The notes beneath the pieces were generated by a model. It had not been told where the DNA came from. It saw only the letters and a list, made by a program, of their open reading frames with translations, and ran no database searches. Positions 40,703 through 51,008 of a stretch of DNA of 64,000 nucleotides are shown here, in pieces (the stretch's first letter is position 1; every line of letters starts with the position of its first letter). The stretch is from Acanthosepion lycidas (Eukaryota > Mollusca > Cephalopoda > Sepiida > Sepiidae), in NCBI GenBank assembly GCA_963932145.1, contig OZ010616.1, forward strand, positions 54,495,918 to 54,559,917. Direction: 5' to 3'. The translations under genes and the position numbers were made by a program.

Positions 40703-40980
40703 CTGGCCTTTACACTAGTCGGAAGTCTTTTGTCCCTCGTACCAGAAAAATTAATTGGATCAAAACTTTAGTTTATCAGACCTTAACGATCTGTTCTCCT
40801 GCCACCCTTCAACAAGAGTTAAGCAAAATACATTCTATTCATATTGATAATGGTTATCCAGCTAATATTATTAATCCTACAACAGAATGTAAGTTAGAAA
40901 ATTTCAGTGATTCTCCTGTAATTGGCCCTAGTCTGTGTTCCGATTTATCTGAAATTACCTTGGCTTGGTGGAAAGTATAA
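40700..40980 (+). pseudogene. Penelope-like reverse transcriptase C-terminal remnant
   Basis: The frame reads SFVPRTRKINWIKTLVYQTL, then TICSPATLQQELSKIHSI and DNGYPANIIN. The blocks K-x-N-L-I-K-T-L-x-x-R, C and NGYP are typical of the part after the palm domain in Penelope-like enzymes. The catalytic core is upstream and missing, cut at the microsatellite. The frame stops at 40978-40980. Confidence 0.7.
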
Positions 40981-41104
40981 AATTCTGACAGTTTCCAGGT
41001 CAGTCTCTTCTATCTTTTTTTGGACACATTATGTGTTTTTTGTTTTTTTTTTGGTACCCATTCAATGTTTCCTTCCTTTACCAAGGACCGGCTGTCTTAT
41101 TGTA

Positions 41105-41206
41105 TTAGGTTGGTGCAAAAATAATGACGTAATAATGTCATTTTTTGACGTTAAAAAATACGTCAAAAAACGATATTATTACGTCATTATTTTTGCACCA
41201 ACCTAA
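41105..41206. mobile_element. Mariner-type MITE, 102 bp, copy 2
   Basis: Ends TTAGGTTGGTGCAAAA on both strands, TA on each side (41103-41104 and 41207-41208). It lies inside the Penelope-like element. Arms are nearly identical to copies 1 and 3, and the loop reads TGACGTTAAAAAATACGTCA. Confidence 0.9.
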
Positions 41207-41211
41207 TAGTA

Positions 41212-41650
41212 AGAGTTCATTAATCTACAAATTCAAGTGTCAGTGTGAAGCTGACATAGGATGGACTAGTCTTAGATCGGAAACAAGATTTGACCAACAT
41301 ATTCCAAAGTCTGTGAGATTACATTTAAGTAATCATATGCGTGTATCACAATCTGTACACAATTTGGAAATTGGGCAGCACCTACCCGAGAATGAGAATT
41401 GCTCAGCATGTTTCACAACAGATTCATTCTCTATTTTGCGTATGGGAAGATCGAAGTACTATCTACAAATATTAGAAGCCACCTGTCTCAAACTGCAATG
41501 GTGATCTCTATGCAAGCAAAAGGAAAACTTTTTGCATTCCCTTTGCTTATTTGGAGATCAGTGAGCAACACTTTTTCTATTTTATGTTCTTCTCTTGGCT
41601 CTTACAACTTGTCCTTAAATTTACATTTTTATTTTAATCGTAAATTGTTT
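41212..41650 (+). pseudogene. GIY-YIG endonuclease domain of Penelope-like element
   Basis: The frame reads SSLIYKFKCQCEADIGWTS, then RSETRFDQHIPKSVR, IGQHLPENENCSACFTTDSF and ILRMGRSKYYLQILEATCL. In Penelope-like elements this domain has the form V-I-Y-x-F-x-C-x-C-x-x-x-Y-V-G-R-T-x-x-R-L-x-x-R-I-x-x-H, with the endonuclease nicking target DNA. Here the YVGRT box has become DIGWT and the first Arg of the catalytic helix is Ser-Glu, so activity is unlikely. After a stop at 41502-41504 the next codons (QKENFLHSLCLFGDQ) continue the family's C-terminus. Only this domain is open; the frame differs from that of the reverse transcriptase remnant. Confidence 0.75.
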
Positions 41651-41810
41651 TAAAAATTGTTTTTTCTCCAATTTCCGCATATCTGCAGATCACATTCCTT
41701 AAGTTAATTCTACCAATAATCTGTCCCTGAGGAAGTGTTGGGCAAAAGGTTACCTAGCTCCTTAAAAGAAGAAAAAAATATATAAAAATGAACACCAAAT
41801 TGTGTTTATT

Positions 41811-41814
41811 TAAG

Positions 41815-41845
<31 letters not shown>

Positions 41846-41850
41846 ATATG
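41811..41850. repeat. (AT)n(GT)n tract
   Basis: A compound tract. Confidence 0.9.
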
Positions 41851-41969
41851 ATAAAAGTATATTTTTAAGGTATGTTATATTCATGGGTTAAAGGCATCAA
41901 TATCAGGGATAGAGCATGTGATAAATATAAGACAATGTTGATCTCAGTGTCCACTTTACACATTCAGAC

Positions 41970-41976
41970 ACACACG

Positions 41977-42050
<74 letters not shown>

Positions 42051-42060
42051 GAGAAAGAAA
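41970..42060. repeat. (AT)n(GA)n(CAGA)n microsatellite
   Basis: AT units pass into GA and then GACA units. Confidence 0.9.
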
Positions 42061-42288
42061 TAGGGTAACTAATATGGTAAAATGGTTAGAAAACTGCCCG
42101 ATTTGATAATATGATCCTACCTGGATCATCCATTGTTATGATTCTGCACAAAACTAAATTAATTTTATTACTTAATTATATAACCTCCCTCCAAGAAAAA
42201 CATGAACACATATCTAGAGCTTATTTTAAAAAAACCAGTGTTTTGGTTGATAAATATTGCCTTCTGATAATATGAACTATCTTGTCCC

Positions 42289-42522
42289 TCCCTTTTGATG
42301 TGGTGGAACAGTACGTTTCTTCTTAGTGAGGTGGAACACTTGTGTCCCTTTTTGATGAGGTGGAACACTGTGTCCTCGTTTGATGAGGTGGAACACTTGT
42401 GTCCCCTTTTGATGAGGTGGAACACTGTGTCCCCTTTTGATGAGGTAGAACAGTCTGTTCCCTTTTTGATGAGGAGAACAGTCTGTTCCCTTTTTGATGA
42501 GATAGAACAGTGTGACTCCTTT
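42289..42522 (+). repeat. Minisatellite, 28-30 bp unit, about eight copies
   Basis: The unit is TTTGATGAGGTGGAACAC plus TGTGTCCCC. Most units keep a length of 28-30 and so shift frame, but runs of them stay open in both directions (EVEHLCPF and EGHSVPPHQK-like repeats). The GC content is higher than in the flanks. Confidence 0.85.
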
Positions 42523-42524
42523 AC

Positions 42525-42685
42525 AATAATTTACATATCTGAGAAGTGTTTTAACAGAGAACAGAAAGATCCCCATGAAATCTAAATGTGCATTGAGATA
42601 GTGAAAGGTGCTTTCCAAAAAGCTAAGCAAAGTATTAAGAAATAGGAAAATTTGCTTAGAAATGAAAAGAATACTGAACTGTTAC
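42525..42685. other. Spacer
   Basis: Nothing recognised. Confidence 0.3.
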
Positions 42686-42689
42686 GTAA

Positions 42690-43185
42690 TATCAATCATC
42701 ATATAAGGCATGCTGGACAATCTGCTCATGGATGAAGAAGAAGAGACTTGAAACAATAGAAATGTGATGCTACAAAAGGATGCTGAGAATACCAAACATG
42801 TTAACAATGACAGTTTTTTTTTGTTTTTCTTTTTAGAGAAAATAGAAACAAAAAGAATACTTATACTTAACATTTATAAGACAGAGTTGAAATTTCTAAG
42901 TCACAAAATGAAGAAAAAGGGCTTGGAAAATTTGATATTCATGGAATAGATTGAAGTCAAAATAAAATAGACAGAAGAAAACAATGCATAACCTACGTAA
43001 CGAACTTGAGTAAATAGATGGCAGAACAAAATTTAGGAAAGATGACAAAATTTATTAAGAGCTGCAAAGGACAGAAAATTGTGGAGAGCAGTGATCACCA
43101 ATTTCATGTAGGAAATGGCACACAGAAGAGATAGAAGATACAGTATACACTTGAGAAATACAAATATTTGTAGAAATATTTTAAC
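42690..43185 (+). mobile_element. LINE-A fragment
   Basis: On the plus strand it reads AAGAGACTTGAAACAATAGA, then GATGCTGAGAATACCAAACA, and TGGAAAATTTGATATTCATG, matching the complement of 4.4-4.9 kb and the 49.2 kb copy. It carries many stops. Confidence 0.65.
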
Positions 43186-43189
43186 ATAG

Positions 43190-44545
43190 AAAAGATGAAG
43201 ATAGAATAATTAATCCACTCCTACGTAATAAATCTTAATTTCATTTAGTTTTGATGCAATACATTTTACAAAGTAAGTTTTTTAATTATTCACCTTAAAT
43301 ATATGCCTGTATGAAGAAACATTTGAAAAACTAATTTTCTTTTCTATTTCATTAAATTTCCATAAACTTTAGATCTTTTGGTACCCCCACCCACCCAAAA
43401 CATCTCAATTATTATTTAGCTGGTATGTTCAATTCTGTGAATATAAAGAACAGACATGTTCACCTTTGACAGTTCCTTTTAAATGTTTCAGTCAATTTTC
43501 CCAGGCACTCACAAATACTATGAGATCTACGTCTGCAATTTAGTTTTTCGTACAATATTTTTAGTACGTTTTCATTTTCTGTGTCTTTCATTTCATTGTG
43601 ATGTTAATGATTTTACTGATGTCTAAAAAGTGTTTATGCAAATGACTGTGAAAATTTCGATAAGCTTTTTTCTCACATAGGCAATAAAAGACAGCAACAC
43701 TTCTCTTGAAGCAAAATTCCACAAAATTCCAATTTTACTGTAAAGAAAGATTTATCTGCCAAAGCTTAAGTAAAATGACTATTACAGATTTTACAAGTTA
43801 GTTGTCTCTAATAAAAAGAAAAGAAAAATCACTGCTGAACACTGGATTGATTTTTTGTATCCTTCAACTATGAAGATTCACAATACACACAAGAGTAGAA
43901 TATATTTTCCTATTTATGTGTATAATTATATATACGTGTCAGTAGAATATAGAATCTTAATTTGATAAACCAGATACAGTGGAAAACTTTTATTTACTGC
44001 GTTTCATTTTTGTTAGACTGACTTCTTTAGGTTAGAATGAAAGAAATCTGTGTTTGTGTTTTAATATTAAATCATTAATATGTTTGTTACACTTGTGTCT
44101 TCTAGTCAGAATGAAAGAATAAAATTGTATGATTTTTGTTCTAAAGCCATTATTTTAATTTGTGATTTAGATTGTCGATCCTCTTATATTTTATATTATT
44201 TTTAGTTTGACATAGACAATCCAATTGTGGATTTGATAAAACGTTATTTGACTGAAGTCTTAGCACTATTTTTCTTGTCAAAATTTATTTTTGTATTTTC
44301 ACCCAGGACTTCTGTAATGAATCTAAGGTTAAATCTTTCTCTATTTCAGTCAGAATGGGTTGGTAGCAAGAGGTTTTAGTATTTTCTGATTGGGTATAGA
44401 TTTGCTTTTGCAGTTTCCATATCAACAGGATGTGTGTTAGTAGGAGATAGAGTGACAAAAAAAGTTTGATAAATCAGTGAAAAATGGTTTTGGTTTGTTT
44501 TGTTTTACACCATATTAACCTGAATGGGTTATTTAATGATGAAAA
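43190..44545. other. AT-rich spacer
   Basis: No frame or repeat is supported over 1.3 kb. Confidence 0.35.
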
Positions 44546-44549
44546 ATTT

Positions 44550-44795
44550 CTATTGCTGGTAATATTTTGTTTTGTCAAAAATCTATTTCTGGTAATATTT
44601 TTCCTTCAAAAATGTATTGCTGGTAATAATTTTTTTCAAAAAAGTATTGCTGGTAATATTTTTTCCTCAAAAATGTATAGCTGGTAATATTTTTTTCTTC
44701 AGAAACATATTGTTGGTAATATTTTTTTTCCTTCAAAAATTTATTCCTGATAATAATTTTTTTTAAAAATTATTTCTGGTATTAAAACTTATTTT
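44550..44795 (+). repeat. Minisatellite, about 30-36 bp unit, seven to eight copies
   Basis: Units contain ATTGCTGGTAATATTTTTTC plus a CAAAAATG link. Units vary in T-run length. Confidence 0.8.
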
Positions 44796-44990
44796 TACAC
44801 TTTCAGGGTTAACTATTTGCCTATAGCTGGGACCCTAACAGGTGCTACTACCCCAGGTCAGAGTGGACCTGGGAACACCAGCAATTAAGAGGTGGTTCCA
44901 TGCTCCTCAAAACGTCCTGATCAGAAGCCTTGCTGCTGGATGTAGTTTATTGTTTTACCCAGGATACCAGTGGAAAATGCCATCATTAGA
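44796..44990 (+). repeat. Unique part of the composite dispersed repeat
   Basis: The GC-richer segment (CTATAGCTGGGACC, GTGCTACTACCCCAGG, GCTGGATGTAGTTTATTG) matches the minus strand of 33.06-33.24 kb. Both copies have the minisatellite on the same side. Confidence 0.6.
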
Positions 44991-45063
44991 AAGAAATCTG
45001 TGTGTGCATTAGTGTTTTAATATTAAATCATTGATATAATTTTATATATAAATGAATAATAAG

Positions 45064-45069
<6 letters not shown>

Positions 45070-45106
<37 letters not shown>
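45070..45106. repeat. (AT)n microsatellite
   Basis: A pure AT run. Confidence 0.95.
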
Positions 45107-45189
45107 TTAGATTCCCCTATGGGGTATAGAGTTACAATCTCATAATACTAAGTCTTGCTTCTGGTGTTTCCATAGAATGTTTTTATAGG

Positions 45190-45440
45190 ATAGAGTTGTT
45201 AGCCCCCATGCTCAACTAGTTTTGAATTCAGTTACTCTTCCACTAGGCTGGTTGCCAACCACAGCTAAAGAGCCCAGTCTACCCTACTATCAGCCTTTTA
45301 CTGGATGAGGAGAATATATAGATTCATACCTGTCCAATTGTATTTTTACAAAAGTGAATGCAATAGCCTGGAATTTAAACTTGACACACCAATCCCACTT
45401 ACCACATAAATAACTGCTACACTACATTCATATATATTAC
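45190..45440 (-). mobile_element. tRNA-headed SINE, degenerate
   Basis: It aligns with 46.12-46.37 kb (CCAACCACAGCTAAAGAGCC, CAGTCTACCCTACTATC, GAATTTAAACTTGACACACC). Confidence 0.5.
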
Positions 45441-45470
45441 ACACAAATTTAAATAAAAATCATTGAAAAA

Positions 45471-45472
<2 letters not shown>

Positions 45473-45515
<43 letters not shown>
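45473..45515. repeat. (AT)n microsatellite
   Basis: It abuts the fold-back half at 45516. Confidence 0.95.
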
Positions 45516-45519
<4 letters not shown>

Positions 45520-45625
45520 TTTAAAAATATGGTTCCATCGCTACACAAGAATTACCACGTTTCAAAAACAGAAGCTAAAAACTTCAAATTAAATTATAGA
45601 ATTAAATTAAAGTATGTATGTGTGT
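45516..45625 (+). mobile_element. Half of a fold-back MITE, pair of 16.02-16.22 kb
   Basis: Shared words with the left arm at 16.03 kb: TTTAAAAAT, TTCCA.CGCTACA.AAGA and GTTTCAAAA, then AAAACTTCAA and AATTAAA.TTAAAGTA. The right arm is replaced by a GT-rich tract. Confidence 0.55.
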
Positions 45626-45629
45626 GTGC

Positions 45630-46110
45630 ATGTGTGTGTATGAAATTTCAGATAGAGTATATCTCTAAAAGTACAATATGAATAAAGACTAAAGGAAAAC
45701 GTATTGTAGCAGATGTGTTTCATCCTCTGATGGACTTGATCAAGACAAATACAAGGATTTTATTTTTCAACAAGTATTTATATAAAAGTGCAAAAATGTT
45801 ATTGATTTTTCAAAAGTTTTTAATTTAAGAATGCTCATAAATATTAATCAGGTTAGCTGAAAAGTCTAAGCAAGCTATGGAGGACGTCAACTGACACAAT
45901 ACATTGTCTAATAAATGAAAGGGAGTAAATGATGTTATTGAAATTTTTTTAAAGCTAATTAATATTCAAAATATTTTAGTTTTGGATTAATTTATGTGTT
46001 ATATAGTTTAAATAACAAATTTACTGTCTATGTAAGCTCAGTCAGTCAGTTATGGGCCATGTGTGATATATGCTTAGATGATCATGTATTTTCAATACAT
46101 GAATGACGAA
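45630..46110. other. AT-rich spacer
   Basis: A TCCTCTGATGGACTTGATC word near 45723 followed by an A/T tail may be an old retroelement end. No gene. Confidence 0.3.
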
Positions 46111-46111
46111 G

Positions 46112-46370
46112 CAGATTTATTCCTGCATTAGGTTGCCATTTCTTTCTGCAGTAGACCAATTACCATCCAAAGCTAGAGAACCCAGTCTATCCTCCTATTT
46201 ACCCATAGCTGGGAGGAGAAGAAGAGGATTCCTACCTTTCACCAAGAGTATTAGCACATAAGTAAATGTAATGGATTTGACTAGAATTTGAACTCAGCTC
46301 TCCAATTACTCAATGCAAGCCGTTATTTATTACTCTACCATGCCTTCTCTATGTAAGTTACTTTTTCTTT
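46112..46370 (-). mobile_element. tRNA-headed SINE
   Basis: On the minus strand the head (46355-46270) reads AGAAGGCATGGTAGAGTAAT, then GGCTTGCATTGAG and GCTGAGTTCAAATTC, an A-box and B-box pair. The tail continues with TCTCCTCCCAGCTATGGG and GACTGGGTTCTCTAGC. Confidence 0.65.
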
Positions 46371-46470
46371 TAATAAGTGTCACATTCTTTAGAACAAAGA
46401 TGTAGTTGAATTTATTTCTATGTATAACTAATGCATTTGATAGATTGTTGTGTATAAGATACTTTTCGTG

Positions 46471-46475
<5 letters not shown>

Positions 46476-46530
<55 letters not shown>
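46476..46530. repeat. (AT)n(GA)n microsatellite
   Basis: It ends exactly where the 5S-derived head begins. Confidence 0.95.
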
Positions 46531-46531
<1 letters not shown>

Positions 46532-46770
46532 TTTTACAGACATATCATATATCAATAGCTGTAAATCCTGTTCTCATACGATCACCAGAGTTAAGCAACA
46601 TCCAGCTTAGCCAGTACATAGATGAGTGACCACTTCAGAATACCATGTGCTATAAGCTTGGATTTGATGATGATTTAATTGATAAAGGCTCTGAAATAGA
46701 AATCAGATACACAAGTTATAATTCCAGTAAGGTTCATTATATTCACTTAAGTGCAAATGGAAATAATAAT
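46531..46770 (+). mobile_element. 5S rRNA-derived SINE, copy 2
   Basis: The first 129 bases follow 5S rRNA: GTTTTACAGACATATCATAT for the start, then ACGATCACCAGAGTTAAGCA, CAGTACATAGATGAGTGACC and AGAATACCATGTGCTATAAG. The next 100 bases align with the tail of copy 1 at 36.3 kb (GATAAAGGCTCTGAAATAGA, AAATCAGATACACAAG) and end in AATAATAAT. Shared tail plus 5S head is the layout of 5S-derived (SINE3-type) SINEs. Confidence 0.8.
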
Positions 46771-46923
46771 AATAATTTGGGGAAATGTATGAATTCACCT
46801 TTTCTTCCTCCCCATCTATGGGTTAATTAGTAGAACATGTATTAGTAAAACTCATTATTATCTGCCAAAAATTGTCACAATCTAAATCTGGCTTTAAATA
46901 ACCTGCAAAAGGTCACTTAACCA

Positions 46924-47019
46924 ATATATATATATGTGTGTGAGTGTGTTATAAATTTGTATATGTAATCCCGACAGATTTACAAATTATTAACATTTGA
47001 AAATGTTTTTCCAAATCTC

Positions 47020-47060
<41 letters not shown>
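46924..47060. repeat. Short (AT)n/(GT)n tracts
   Basis: Tracts at about 46924-46950 and 47023-47058. Confidence 0.85.
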
Positions 47061-47246
47061 CCCTCACTGATAACATGACATGGATTTTCATCCACAATGC
47101 AATCTCCGGGTGCTGAGTATAGACTGACTCTTACGTAATTTTTATTTTAAAAAATATCTCGTTATTACAAAGTTGATGGAGTTATATACTAGGATTACAG
47201 TTTTTTATTTTAAAATTTATATTTGGTATTTAAAATAAATGCAATT

Positions 47247-47308
<62 letters not shown>

Positions 47309-47371
47309 AGTAAAAAATATATACTTAATAGCTCTTTTGTATTACATTAAGCACATTTTTATTAACAGCGG

Positions 47372-47404
<33 letters not shown>

Positions 47405-47405
47405 A
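47247..47405. repeat. Compound (GT)n(AT)n(GT)n and (AT)n tracts
   Basis: GT-AT-GT at 47247-47309 and AT at 47371-47402. Confidence 0.9.
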
Positions 47406-47409
47406 TTAA

Positions 47410-48175
47410 TACTAATATGAGATTTGTCACTTAGCTGATTGATTCAGCCCCCCCCCCAACACCAAGTTTTGTAGATGAACCTTTCTTGTAATTGTTAAGT
47501 TAACTTGTCAGAAGTCAGCACGTTCTATTGCAAAGACCGCTTGCCTTAAATTTCCTTTCTTTCAATCTTCCATTGACTGATAGCATATTTTCTGGTTTTA
47601 CACTATTTTTGCAATTTAACCATCACACCATGTATATATTTTATTTAACTTATATTCCAACAGAATACATAGATTCAAATAGATGATAGACAGCTTCCTA
47701 AGTACAGATATAATGTACCCCATAAAATACATTTGGGGAAACTTAAATTTAAAGAAAAGAATATATGAACATAATCGAGACTTTAAATTATTCATACCAC
47801 ATCTATGAACTGCTATGCCACTAAAACATCATGATCAAAATGTTGACCTGGAAAATGTGATTATATTAAAAAAAAAAAAAATAGAGATAATTCACTCATA
47901 TGAAGATCTGCTGAAAGTGGTGTGATCTATGAATCCTTTCTCCAGCCGACATGTTCTTACTAAACTGGTCTTGAAAAAAAATGAGGTATAAAAATTTTAA
48001 TGCAAATAAATATATATATAAATTATTAATTTCAAAAACAATACAGTTAAAGTAAAAAGAAATCCAGTGGAATTAGATTCTATTGCACCAATATACATAA
48101 GGTGGGGAAAAACAACATTAAATATAAAAATGCTACTTGATCAGCAAAACATGTAAGAATTTTCTAAACTATCAT
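47410..48175. other. Spacer with no recognised feature
   Basis: An A-run lies at 47869-47881. No gene. Confidence 0.35.
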
Positions 48176-48176
48176 A

Positions 48177-48179
<3 letters not shown>

Positions 48180-48232
<53 letters not shown>

Positions 48233-48368
48233 AAAAGTGTGTGTATATAAATATAAATAAATATATATATATATATATGTGTGTGTATAATTATTTATAT
48301 ATTATATGCGTGGTAATTATTAGAAAGCGCTCAATATCAGAGATAGAGCTAACATCACATCTATCCAA

Positions 48369-48403
<35 letters not shown>
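48180..48403. repeat. (AT)n/(GT)n tract cluster
   Basis: Tracts at 48182-48232, 48258-48290 and 48373-48403. Confidence 0.9.
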
Positions 48404-48406
<3 letters not shown>

Positions 48407-48470
48407 CCTGATATATGCTAACCAATGAATAAGAAACATTACACACACACATCTATCTATACTTTCATTC

Positions 48471-48501
<31 letters not shown>

Positions 48502-48560
48502 TTTAGATAGATGTGTGTGTAATGTTTCTTATTCATTGATTATCATATATCAGGTAACAG
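48404..48560. repeat. Hairpin, about 59 bp arms around an (AT)n centre
   Basis: The left arm (48406-48463) and right arm (48498-48556) are near-perfect inverted repeats sharing CAATGAATAAGAAACATTAC. The spacer is pure (AT)n. This is the reverse layout of the other fold-backs, where AT tracts lie outside. Confidence 0.75.
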
Positions 48561-48569
48561 GTATATAAT

Positions 48570-48850
48570 TAAACACATTTTACTCATTTGAATAGGATGT
48601 TTCTTGCCTTTTAATTACATTATAACTACTTAGAATAATCCAATTAAGAACAATATAGAATATAGAGCAGGCTACAGGAATTTTATTAATAACAGCCTCC
48701 TCTATCTTCACAGTTTTAATTGAGTTCTATTTTCATTAGAACATGCTACAGGAATTCTATTAAGAACAATATCAACTCTTCTGCACAATGTCAACTGACT
48801 TCATTAGATCAGGCTACAGGAATTCTATTAAACACATTTTACTGATATGT
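48570..48850 (+). repeat. Degenerate tandem repeat, about 70 bp unit
   Basis: GCTACAGGAATT.TATTAA occurs at about 48671, 48744 and 48811. Confidence 0.6.
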
Positions 48851-49149
48851 ACATATATTATTTTTCTGTTTAAATTATATAAGGACATTACAATAAGCCA
48901 TATTATATCACATTATGCATCTCCTCTTGTATTCTATTATTCTTGTGCAAAGAGTACATTGTGTCAATATAAATAGATATTATCAACACATTATAATCAC
49001 TTTTATACAAAGACTCTTGCCTTCATACTGCCTAGATGTTATAAATACATTCTACTCAAGAAATGGAAAGTTTGTCAGAAACAAAGTAATGTGGACTATT
49101 TGGCAGTGAATGCTGAATAATTTCATCACAAATAAAGAAGGAACATAAG

Positions 49150-49590
49150 GTAATAAAAATGTTCAGTTCATGGCATTCTCAGCATCTTGCTGTAGCAGGA
49201 TACTGAGAATACCATGGACTGAACATGTGAGCAATGACGAAGTTATAAATGAAAATGGAAACAAAAAGGACATATACTTAACATCAGAAAGAGAAATCAA
49301 AATTTCTAGGGTACATACTGAGAAAAGAGGGCTTGGAGAATTTGAGACTCACAGAACATATTGAAGGAAAGAAGGATAGAGAGAAGTAGTGTATAAGCTA
49401 TCTAATGAACTTATGTAAATGATTTGTGCAACAAGGACTAGGAAAGATAGTGAAAAGACAAACCTTACTCAGAGCTACAAAAGACAGGAAGTTATGGAGA
49501 GCCATGATTGCTCACATCCCAAAGGACATGGCACACAGAAGAAAAAGAATCCCTTCTAGACAATATTTGTTGCCTTCTGGTGACAGGGAC
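49150..49590 (+). mobile_element. LINE-A fragment
   Basis: It reads AGGATACTGAGAATACCATG, then GACTGAACATGTGAGCAATG and GGGCTTGGAGAATTTGAGAC, giving blocks like RILRIPWTEHVSNDEV and GLGEFETH. These are the RRML / WTDHV / GLENL blocks of LINE-A. The frame is broken after that. Confidence 0.65.
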
Positions 49591-49594
49591 ATTA

Positions 49595-51005
49595 TTAAAG
49601 ACAATCCGCTCTCTTGTATGCATTGTTCTATCATCATTCTCCCATATTTTAACAGAACCTTGGCAAGGTGAAATGGTTAGCATTCTTATCTTGCTAGAAA
49701 AATTATGACTGACTAGTGAGTTCGATCTCATTCAGTGCCACATATTTTTGGCTTGTGTCACATCTAAGTTATGCTTAGAAAATCATCTTTACACTATTCT
49801 ATTAAGTTCATTTTTTTTATTGCTTGCTACTTTGTGTCAGACTAAGATAAATAAACAATTTCAAAGCCAATATCTTTTACCATTTCATTATATAACACTA
49901 TTCAGAGTAATTTAAAAATACTTCAGTAATTTCCACATTATTTTAATGACTGCATGGAAAAAAAATTTCCAAGAAGGAAGCTGAAAAAATTTTACATTCT
50001 AAGGTATTCTATTTTCATGATTCAACTATTTTGCGAACAAGTTTTTGAGTGTAGCATGACACGAGGACATTGTTCTCAGGTTTTCATGTTGATCAGATAT
50101 AAAGTATCATTTTACAACCAGAAAAATTAGTGTTCAGTTAGTGTGAAGTAGGTCCTGTAAGTAAAAAGAAAGAAAAAAAAGGAATAAAGAAAGAAAACAT
50201 GGGGACTAAGGATATACTGATGTTTGAAAAGAAGAATGATTAGTGAACACTGTAATGTGTGATCAAGTAGGTCCTTTTACGGGCACAGGTGATGTAAAAC
50301 ATCCATGATTTGATTCACATTTAAGTTTTAGAAATGCATTGCATGACTAACTGTCTAATACAAAAGCCACTTTAAACCACTATAAAAGCCCACAAACATG
50401 TGACTAATAGGTAAAAAAAAAAAAATAAGAGGAAAAAAGAAAGCAGTTATCAACAACAATAACAAAGAAAAAAGGAAATAAGAGGGTAAAGAAAGAAAAA
50501 AGAATATTTCTATCATCCTAAATTTTCCTCTGTTTGAAGATAAAGAAAAATGTCTTAGTTCTTAATGACAATACTCTATGGTAGAAGGGACACACCTGTA
50601 CACTTAAGTTGACTCTCATCAAGGGGAAATATGTCATTTACCCAATGCAAGGACACTTTTCTATCACATTTACTCTTTGTACGAACACAACAATCTTTGA
50701 TTCATATTACATAATACTTCCAGTGTACAACTCAGTTTTAATACATATTGGTTGCATTGTTGAAGTCTAATTTTATTGTAAACAGTTAACAATTTGCATC
50801 TTTGTTTGGCTTTCTTGACCAGTTCAAGACAAATTTTAGCATTTGAGGAATTTCAGTACATTACAAAAATTCAGAAACAGACAGTAGTCCATGTCTACCA
50901 ATTAAGAATTATGGAATGAGTTTAAACTTCAAATATAGTATAAAAGATAAGTACGAGAACAATGAATACTTACTACGAAAAGATATTTATACTTTGTTCA
51001 TCAAA
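49595..51005. other. Spacer with no recognised gene
   Basis: A/G-rich stretches lie near 50160-50200 and 50410-50500. Nothing else recognised. Confidence 0.35.
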
Positions 51006-51008
51006 ACA

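Larger units (their letters stand above)
40700..41775 (+). mobile_element. Penelope-like element, 5'-truncated, MITE-interrupted
   Basis: The two coding remnants below lie in the order expected for Penelope-like retroelements: reverse transcriptase, then GIY-YIG endonuclease. A 3' region with TCCCTGAGGAAGTGTTGGGC follows near 41725. A (GT)n(AT)n tract marks the left edge. A mariner MITE (41105-41206) sits in the linker between the domains. Confidence 0.7.

Noticed and set aside
46531-46659. Functional 5S rRNA gene
   Set aside because: Too many changes and insertions relative to 5S rRNA, no terminator-like T-run, and a SINE tail shared with another copy.
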